In this document: positions 57,600 to 64,000 of the stretch, in pieces | Layout of the letters: the number at the start of each line of letters is the position of its first letter | How positions within the stretch are numbered: the stretch's first letter is position 1 | Source of the DNA: Pseudopithomyces maydicus | Taxonomy: Eukaryota > Ascomycota > Dothideomycetes > Pleosporales > Didymosphaeriaceae | Length of the DNA stretch: 64,000 nucleotides | Direction: 5' to 3' | Assembly: GCA_026873275.1 (NCBI GenBank) | Contig: JANTUC010000009.1 | Coordinates: 1,612,001-1,676,000, forward strand | Program-made: the position numbers and the translations under genes | Notes under the pieces: model-generated | What the model was told of the DNA's origin: nothing | What the model saw: the letters and a program-made list of their open reading frames with translations, nothing else | Database searches by the model: none

Positions 57600-59424
57600 G
57601 GATGGGATGCGCAGACGATATGCCGTGCTTGGACGTTACATGGGAGGAGTGTAGAAAAGTTGCAGCAGCGCAGCGGTCCGGCGCGCGATTCGGGCCGCGC
57701 TCGCACGTGACTTCCCGAGGGGCCACTGCACTCTAGTCTCTCCCTACCCTACACCAGCACACAGGTACCCGGCAGCATCCAGAAACAAACGGCTCCAGGA
57801 CACATGCATGCCACGCCGGGCTCTCGCTCGGCTTGCGGCTAGGGAGAGACTTGCGGCTAGGAAAAACGTTGCACCCTAAATCGACGTCGGCTGGGATTAA
57901 TTTACCGCGCGGCCGCCATTGAGGCTCCGTCGACAAGGCCTCTGCACACCATCAAGGGCCGTTGTCGACTCTACCCGGGCCGCTGGGAACGTCATGCGGG
58001 CAAGGGCTTGATCAGGCTGGCTGTCTGTCGGCGACAGCTAGCGCACGACTCCCGTCCGTATGCCCAATCTACTCACGGCCTAGGGCTACCTCGACCACGC
58101 CGCCATCTCGCAGCACCATCCTTTGGCCAGCGTGGCGGGACATTCTGGCTGATCGTCCGCCGTGCTACACGGAGCCGCGACGACGGTAACGAGGCGCATG
58201 TAATGCAATCCGGCCGGTGTCTTGGACGGGCGCCTGGTGCGAGGACTTGTGTCGATCATGGCGGACGCCCTCGAGTGCCACGGCGAGGACGTTGTGTGCG
58301 ACGCCCCAGCTGACGCTGCGTGACGCTGGCGACGAGGTGCGTTATCGTTGCAGCAGCCGTACTGTATCGCCGTGACGCTTCTGCCCTTGCCTCTGCGAAC
58401 GGTGTGATGCCCCGGCCCGGTGCTCCCAACCGCCCTCTCTGGCCTCTGCCTGCTGGCTGCTGCGCTGCTGGCTGCTGGCCGTGGCCTCTGCTGCACCCGT
58501 CGCACACGCCGTCGACGCCGTCCGTCTGCCCACCGGCCGCCGGCTGAATCAGGCATCGAGCCCGCCGCCCGACGATATACGAGCTGCCTGGCCATCGTTG
58601 CTTTGCATTCTCCTGCCGTGTAACCCACCTGGCCACGCTTCCCAGCCTGGCCCAGGCGAGCCTGCACGTTAGCTGCCGCCCGTCATTCAGCACGCCGTTT
58701 GGCCTGTCATCCACCGCCCGGCTCCTAGCACGCAAAAAGCAAAGGCCGACTCCCAAGGGGGTCTGCTCAACGAGGCGCTAAAGGCCATCTCGCATCGACC
58801 CCGACATGTTAGTTTCGACGTCAAACTCAAACCTCCACCGCGACCACCCGAGCCCAGGTCGATCGAGAGCAGTGTCCTCGATCCAGCGCGCCCGTCGAAC
58901 GCCCGGCAATTTCGGCCCTGGGTGGCTCTGAGTCCTGCTGTACCATCGTACGTGTCGTGTCCATGTAGGCATGTTGGTGCTCCGCCCAATGCGTGCATCC
59001 GATCCATCCCACACACCCCTCGCGCGCCCGTCTGGACCGCCCTCTCCCGCAGGATTCTTTTATATACCGCTCTGCATCCGCGACCCGCCCTCGTCGCAAC
59101 AGGCAAGCAAGCGAGCAATCTCACGCCCTGAACGCAGCGCATGACCACCTCGCGCTGCATGCAAGCAGGGCACGCCCCTCGCGACCGACCGACATTCCCT
59201 CCGCACCTCGGTCGTGCAGACTCACCTCGCCCGAGTCGCGACCACCCATCGTATGTACCTGCCGTATGTATGTACGCATCTACGCCCGTATGTATGTATG
59301 TATCCCGCGCACCCGGTGCCCTCTTCTCTTCTAGGCAAATGGACAAAAAGCCACCATCTTGAAGCGAAGCAAACCAACGCCGGCCATACATACCACAGTA
59401 TGTACAGTACAGCAGAGCAAGCAA

Positions 59425-59452
59425 CTGCATCCCATCCCATCCCATCCCATCG
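59425..59452 (+). repeat. CCCAT pentanucleotide repeat
   Basis: About five perfect copies of CATCC/CCCAT. Confidence 0.8.
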
Positions 59453-59906
59453 CTTCGCAAAGCGCTCTCTCCACCGTTCACCCTCCCGTCCCACAACACA
59501 AATCCCACCAAATATGTACATACACACGCCCATCCTTCCCTCTCCTATTGGCCCACCCTGCTGCCTCAACCCTCATTGGCCCCCTCCCCTCTATCCTCGT
59601 ACTACACACCTCGTACGTACCACGCTCACACAAACCCCATGCACGACGATATCTATGTATGTATGTGTGTATGTATGGATGTATGTATATTCGTATATCC
59701 GTACATCCACAACCCACCCCAGCGCGCATGCGCCTTCACGCCTGTACGTATGGCTGGCTGGCCGGCCTCCGAACAAGCAGCGTTCATGTACACATCGTAT
59801 GAATCGTGTGTATCGCCTCTGCGCATCGCACATGTGTGTGAATGAATCATATCGTATCGCACCGTAGCATGCATGTTGCCCCGTATTATTTCCCCCTCTG
59901 CGAAAA

Positions 59907-59950
59907 GACATACATACATACATACATACATACATACATACATACATACG
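59907..59950 (+). repeat. CATA tetranucleotide repeat
   Basis: About ten perfect copies of ACAT/CATA, the longest tetranucleotide run in the window. A second, shorter run lies at 60001-60019. Confidence 0.9.
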
Positions 59951-60110
59951 CCCCATCGTTCGCGCCTGTGCCGTACATACGTAGATATATATGTACGTAC
60001 ACACATACATACATACACACGCGTCTCGGCGCCGGCACCCGACCAATCCCCTCGCACCCCCCTCGCACACGAGCGCCTCTGCCATTTTGCCATCGAGGAT
60101 GCGATACGCT

Positions 60111-60144
60111 GGGTAGGTAGGTAGGTAGGTAGGTAGGTAGGTAG
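60111..60144 (+). repeat. GGTA tetranucleotide repeat
   Basis: About eight copies of GTAG/GGTA. Confidence 0.9.
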
Positions 60145-60233
60145 CTGGGCGAACGGTGGGCGGGCATGTCTGACTGACTGACTGGCTGCGCTGCCGACTG
60201 TTCGTCCATACGTCCTCGTACATACATCCATCG

Positions 60234-60235
60234 AA

Positions 60236-60275
<40 letters not shown>

Positions 60276-60276
60276 A
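60234..60276 (+). repeat. GGCT tetranucleotide repeat
   Basis: About nine copies of CTGG/GGCT. Confidence 0.9.
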
Positions 60277-60365
60277 TGGCAGGCCGGCCAACTATCAGGC
60301 TGGCCGTGTATCCAAGTGGAAGAAACAAAATCTCACCTCACCGCGCTGTGTAAGGTATACCGCAC

Positions 60366-60402
60366 GCACCGCACGCACCGCACCGCACCGCACCGCACCG
60401 TC
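60366..60402 (+). repeat. CACCG pentanucleotide repeat
   Basis: CGCAC/CACCG copies, the first ones imperfect. Confidence 0.8.
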
Positions 60403-60563
60403 CAAGTAAACATCGCGTGACAGACAAACGTGTATCTCCCCCTGTGGCCGCGCGCTGACCGATGTGCGTGTCCTGCTGCAACGACGACGGGCGCATAACG
60501 GTGAGGGAGCGTGGTACGGACGGGGCCTTTCTGGGGCGGGGCGCGGTTTCTTTTTCTTTCTGC

Positions 60564-60630
60564 CTGTGCTGTGTGCTGTGCTGTGCTGTGCTGTGCTGTG
60601 CTGTGCTGTGCTGTGCTGTGTGTGCTGTGA
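60564..60630 (+). repeat. GTGCT pentanucleotide repeat and adjoining TACG run
   Basis: About ten copies of TGTGC, immediately followed by a TACG tetranucleotide run at about 60635-60656. Confidence 0.9.
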
Positions 60631-60861
60631 GGTACATACGTACGTACGTACGTACATGCGCATGGGTGGGTGGGTGGGCAGGCGGGAAAGGGCGGTGCTG
60701 TGTGTGATTTAATTATTTATTTTTCGTTTTTCTCATTTCTTATTTTTGTTTCTTTTTGCTTTTTAATGTGATACTTGGAGGGAGGCGTGGCGAGGCGATG
60801 CGGGGTTGCGGCGCGGTGCAGGGCGGTGCGGTGCGGCGGAGGGGAGCGCAGGGTGAGATGG

Positions 60862-60888
60862 CGGTTGTGGTTGTGGTTGTGGTTGTGT
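60862..60888 (+). repeat. GGTTGT hexanucleotide repeat
   Basis: Four copies of GGTTGT. Confidence 0.8.
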
Positions 60889-61221
60889 GAGGGGGAGCAA
60901 GCAATGCTGCACCGCGTCTGCAATGGGTTTCTATTGGTGCTGGGTTGTCGTATTGTTTTGATTTATGTATCCTCGATATCGTGCTGCGATGGATTTTTAC
61001 TAATTCGATCAATAATTCGGCGGTTTCACGAGACGTGGAATAGATGCGCTGGGTTGGGTACTGATGCGACGAACAACGATAAACGCTACCTAAATATATA
61101 TACACAGAACGCTGAATTCGTGTGCAGAATTAATAGAGGTGTAGGTAGACGATGGAAATAGAAAGAAACCGGCGTGCAGGATAAGTATGTATGTGCGTGT
61201 GTATAATATGTATGTGTGCTT

Positions 61222-61226
61222 GAACG

Positions 61227-61258
<32 letters not shown>
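61222..61258 (+). repeat. GCTT tetranucleotide repeat
   Basis: About eight copies of CTTG/GCTT, one interrupted. Confidence 0.85.
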
Positions 61259-62112
61259 ATCTTTGAAATCTGCTCGATCAATACCTTCAACCATTGCATC
61301 TCATCTCATCTCGCTCCATACCGATTCTTCCAAATTCAGACCAACCCCAATACAACATTCTCTCCATACCCCCTGTTGCTCGTCTCTTCAATATTTGCTT
61401 AGAAGGTAAAACCAGTAAACCGGTGGAAACAAAAAATGTAAAAAGAAAGTCTCAAAAAACCATGACAACGTCAACAATAACAGAGAATCCCGCCCTCCCC
61501 CATTTTTTGTCTTCTCTTCTCTAGTGTCGCCGACAGAAGCTAAGGAAACACATCGTTCTCGTCCGCCCACGCATGCGACCCACCAGCTCACAGATTTCGT
61601 TCCTTGTCCGTTCGTCCCGTCGATCCGTCCGTCCGTCCAATGATCCATCTTTTACCCCCCGCTCATCTTCGCACAGCCCACCGTTCAAAACCGAGGGAGA
61701 CATCCAGAGTGAGACAGAGAGACAGAAAGAGAGACAGGCAGCCCGTCCGTGATCGCCGAGGGGAATCTCAATTGTGAATATACGTTTGCTGCCCTTTCGA
61801 AACCGTTGAACACCGTACCACTAGAAAGATAAAAATGAAAGGAGGAAGGAAAAAACCTATAAAGACATACAGCCGCCCCCCACCCGCCGTTTGAAATGCA
61901 GTCGAAACAGAGCTTGGAAAAATGCTACACCGACCCTTTGAACCCTTGACACGGTTATGCAGACTCCCTTTCTGAGGAATATGAGATTCGTTAAGAGCTG
62001 CCACAAACAAGACAAGGAGGTAAGAAACTTCTGATGCCGTAAAGTGATGGAAGTTGAGAGTTCGCATCGTCTGCTACTTAGACGGTCGGCGTGAAGGGAT
62101 AAACGCCATTGC

Positions 62113-63645
62113 CTAATGGCCCTGCTGGTACATTTGCGGGTTCTGGCCATAAGGCGACTGGGGGTAACTGCTGTTGTTACTATTTGGGCTGTGGTAAGCG
62201 TTGCTGGTGGGGGTGGCATACTGGGCGATGCCCTCTGTGAGCCCCGGGCTCTGGGTGCCATACTGAGGACCCGACGAGTTGCCGGACGCGGCAGGTTGGT
62301 AGCCGATGGGAGGGAGTTGAGGGTGGCCAGGTGCCTGGCCAGGCACGCCGACAGCTTGACGCATCTGGCCGTAGACAGGAGCCTCGGGGCCGTTCTCGTG
62401 GCCACGGTTCTGGTCAGCGGCGCGTTGCCGCTCCTCGTCGGCCTTGCGCTGGGCTTCCTCCTCCTTCTTCTTTGCCTTCCATTCCTTACGGATTTCCTTG
62501 AATTCTATTGGAAACATGTTAGTCAGTATATATGATACTCGCATTAAGGCGCGTGCCAAGCTAGCAAGGCCAGGGTTGTTAGGCTAGCCTCCGTCTGAGG
62601 CTATCCGCTCCAGCGGAACACCAGCACAGTAGGCGCAGCACCAACACCGATCATGGATGCTAGGCTAGCGCGCAATTTTCGCGGTTTCCGACTAAAACAC
62701 GGAGAATTAAACACGTACCTTCGGGCGTGCGCTTTGCGCCGTGCGACTGCATCGTAACGTGCGCGTTCAGATGGTTGAGCGTGCCGTACGCCTTTTCGCA
62801 GCCGTTCCACCCGCACTTGTACATGCGCTCGATCTCTTCGTAGCGGCGACGAGGGCGCTTATGCTGCTGCGCACCTGGAATAGGAACGAAGGAGTAAACC
62901 GTCGACAGTGGGTGACCGCCCTGCATGGGTGTTAGAAAACGTGTCTCAGAAACGGCGAGCAGCGCGGCAGCGATGTCGTTGCGCGTAAATCACGTCTTCG
63001 CAGGCGAGAAATACGCGTCGAATCGCGTGCAAAAAATCAACCTACATTCGGGGGCCTTTGGACGGGCGACACCATTGCAGGTGCAGGCGGGCCCGAGGTC
63101 GAAGGGTAGCCGTAGGGCATCTGATGCTGTGGGTGCTGGCCAGCCCATTCCGGTCGCGAGGCGTACATGGGTGTGGCAGGATGCCCCGGGTAGTGCTGCA
63201 TGTCGTGGTGAGGAGTGTATGGCGAGTACTGCTGGTGGTTGGGGTAGGTCGGGCTCGTGGCTGCGGCAATTGATGGATCTATAGGTACATCCGAGTCAGA
63301 CTTGAGTTGTTGGGCTTGATGGTCATTGTTCTGGCCATCTTGTATGGGCATTGACGGACTTTGTGGTTGCGCCATACCGCCAGCTGCTGGGGCTTGAGCG
63401 CCTGGCTGGTACGAACGTTGAATGTAGTCCGGGAACGACCCTGATCGCGCGGACGAGGGATTGATCTGGTACTCGGACGAGGGCGTGTTCGAGGAGGAGA
63501 AGTTTGAAGCTCGCGGGTCTTGTCCTTGAGGATATTGCACAGCAGATGCTTGATCTGCGGGAGAGTCCTCAGAAGGCGGATCAGGAAAAGATGGGTAGGG
63601 CGAGCTCAAACCTGTCTGCGAATATTCCGGTTGTCTTCCGTCCAT
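62113..63645 (-). CDS. C2H2 transcription factor, Con7-like
   Basis: Three exons (63046-63645, 62719-62920, 62113-62504; introns of 125 and 214 bases), 397 residues. The N-terminal 200 residues are Pro/Ser/Gln/Tyr-rich and disordered. The DNA-binding core is KRPRRRYEEIERMYKCGWNG followed by CEKAYGTLNHLNAHVTMQSH: one zinc finger with Cys 236, Cys 241, His 254 and His 260, preceded by a basic patch. After the second intron comes EFKEIRKEWKAKKKEEE, a charged helix conserved in this group. The end is Gln/Tyr/Pro-rich. In Magnaporthe, Con7 is a nuclear regulator needed for conidium shape and infection structures. The start codon is the first true ATG in frame. Confidence 0.92.
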
Positions 63646-64000
63646 AGACTGCAATGCGGGATGGTAGGAAGCCTCAGTTGCACCTCAGCTTACGGAGCTT
63701 AGGTTGGCTGCGCGCTGGCGAGGAAGAGGAAAGGCCGCAAGATAAGAGACGGTTTGGCAACCGTCTTCGGATGATTTGCCGCGGACACAGTCGACAGGCA
63801 GCTAGGACGAGCGAACGGGCCCAGGGTGATGCACAGCCAGAAGACCGGAGAACGGAGAAGCAGGAGGAGGCGATAGCGTGGACCTTAACGCGGGTGATGT
63901 GCAGACGGTGTGTTTTCCGCAGAGGACAAGGCGTTCGGCAGATTTGCGCCGTCTGAAATAACGTACAAAAGACGCAAGCTCGCAAGCCAACCGGACAGGG
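63646..64000. other. Upstream region of the Con7-like gene, cut by the window edge
   Basis: 355 bases of probable 5' untranslated region and promoter. No clear TATA box and no other gene recognised. Confidence 0.45.

Larger units (their letters stand above)
57600..62112. other. 4.5-kb region without supported gene, GC-rich then microsatellite-rich
   Basis: The left half (57.7-59.2 kb) is GC-rich and so has long stop-poor frames on both strands, none with recognisable domains, splice logic or signal peptides. The right half is dominated by microsatellites (listed separately). The region holds the promoter of the PPR gene on the left and the 3' end of the Con7-like gene on the right. An unannotated long non-coding RNA or long 3' untranslated region is possible but not shown. 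Confidence 0.55.

Noticed and set aside
58086..59511. Long reading frames on both strands in the GC-rich part of the gene-free gap (up to 274 codons).
   Set aside because: Overlapping open frames on both strands are expected in GC-rich DNA. The translations are low-complexity, rich in Arg/Gly/Cys, without domains, signal peptides or consistent splice sites.
59141..60663. Frames encoding runs such as YIHTYIHT, MYVCMYVC and HSTAQHSTAQ.
   Set aside because: These are translations of CATA and TGTGC microsatellites, not genes.

Overview
The window is nuclear DNA of a filamentous ascomycete (Pezizomycotina). The evidence is short GT-AG introns (about 47-160 bases), mostly small intergenic gaps, genes on both strands without operons, and gene families typical of that group: a Con7-type C2H2 regulator, an LsdA/Rds1-type ferritin-like secreted protein, a Caps_synth-type glycosyltransferase, F-box-like and DUF7730-like proteins. 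Dothideomycetes is a reasonable guess at class level, but nothing here proves it. I support 28 protein-coding genes, one cut by the left edge. I recognised no tRNA, rRNA, CRISPR array or intact transposon.

Layout. 1-6.8 kb: 3' part of a short-chain dehydrogenase, an alpha/beta hydrolase, a 170-residue unknown, a PLP-homeostasis (YggS/YBL036C) gene and a mitochondrial 3-hydroxyacyl-CoA dehydrogenase. 7.1-17 kb: housekeeping block with Tof1/Timeless (replication fork protection, two MluI boxes in its promoter), a large disordered unknown, an HGG-type acyl-CoA thioesterase and TFIIH subunit Tfb2, the last two divergent. 18-23 kb: a secreted protein whose C-terminal part resembles the module that follows the chitinase domain in killer-toxin-like fungal proteins, and an F-box-like protein. 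23-27 kb: no convincing gene; it holds a diverged tandem array of about 225-base units. 27-41 kb: a coiled-coil unknown, a small membrane protein, a MAPR/Dap1 haem-binding protein, a small basic protein, LsdA/Rds1-like, Trm1 (tRNA m2,2G26) and a PPSY-type membrane protein. 41.8-53 kb: accessory-looking genes (small secreted cysteine-rich protein, large multi-pass membrane protein, small mitochondrial and small hydrophilic proteins, ankyrin-like and DUF7730-like proteins, Caps_synth glycosyltransferase). 53.8-57.6 kb: Rtf2 and a PPR protein. 57.6-62.1 kb: 4.5 kb without a supported gene, full of microsatellites. 62.1-63.6 kb: Con7-like transcription factor.

Two patterns stand out. First, five otherwise well-conserved genes are each broken by one or two single-base frameshifts (seven in total), all lying in homopolymers of 4-6 bases and six of them being one base too short. 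This reads as residual consensus error in the assembly, not as five independent pseudogenes, and any automatic annotation will split or truncate these genes. Second, the 25.0-26.6 kb array repeats an imperfect hairpin followed by a TATCTAAAA-like element at a near-constant spacing; its nature is unknown and it is the most unusual non-genic structure in the window.

Functional links between neighbours are weak, as is normal for fungi. Tof1 and Rtf2 both act at replication forks but lie 43 kb apart and are not evidently linked. The divergent pairs (dehydrogenase/Tof1, thioesterase/Tfb2, Trm1/membrane protein) probably share promoter regions.
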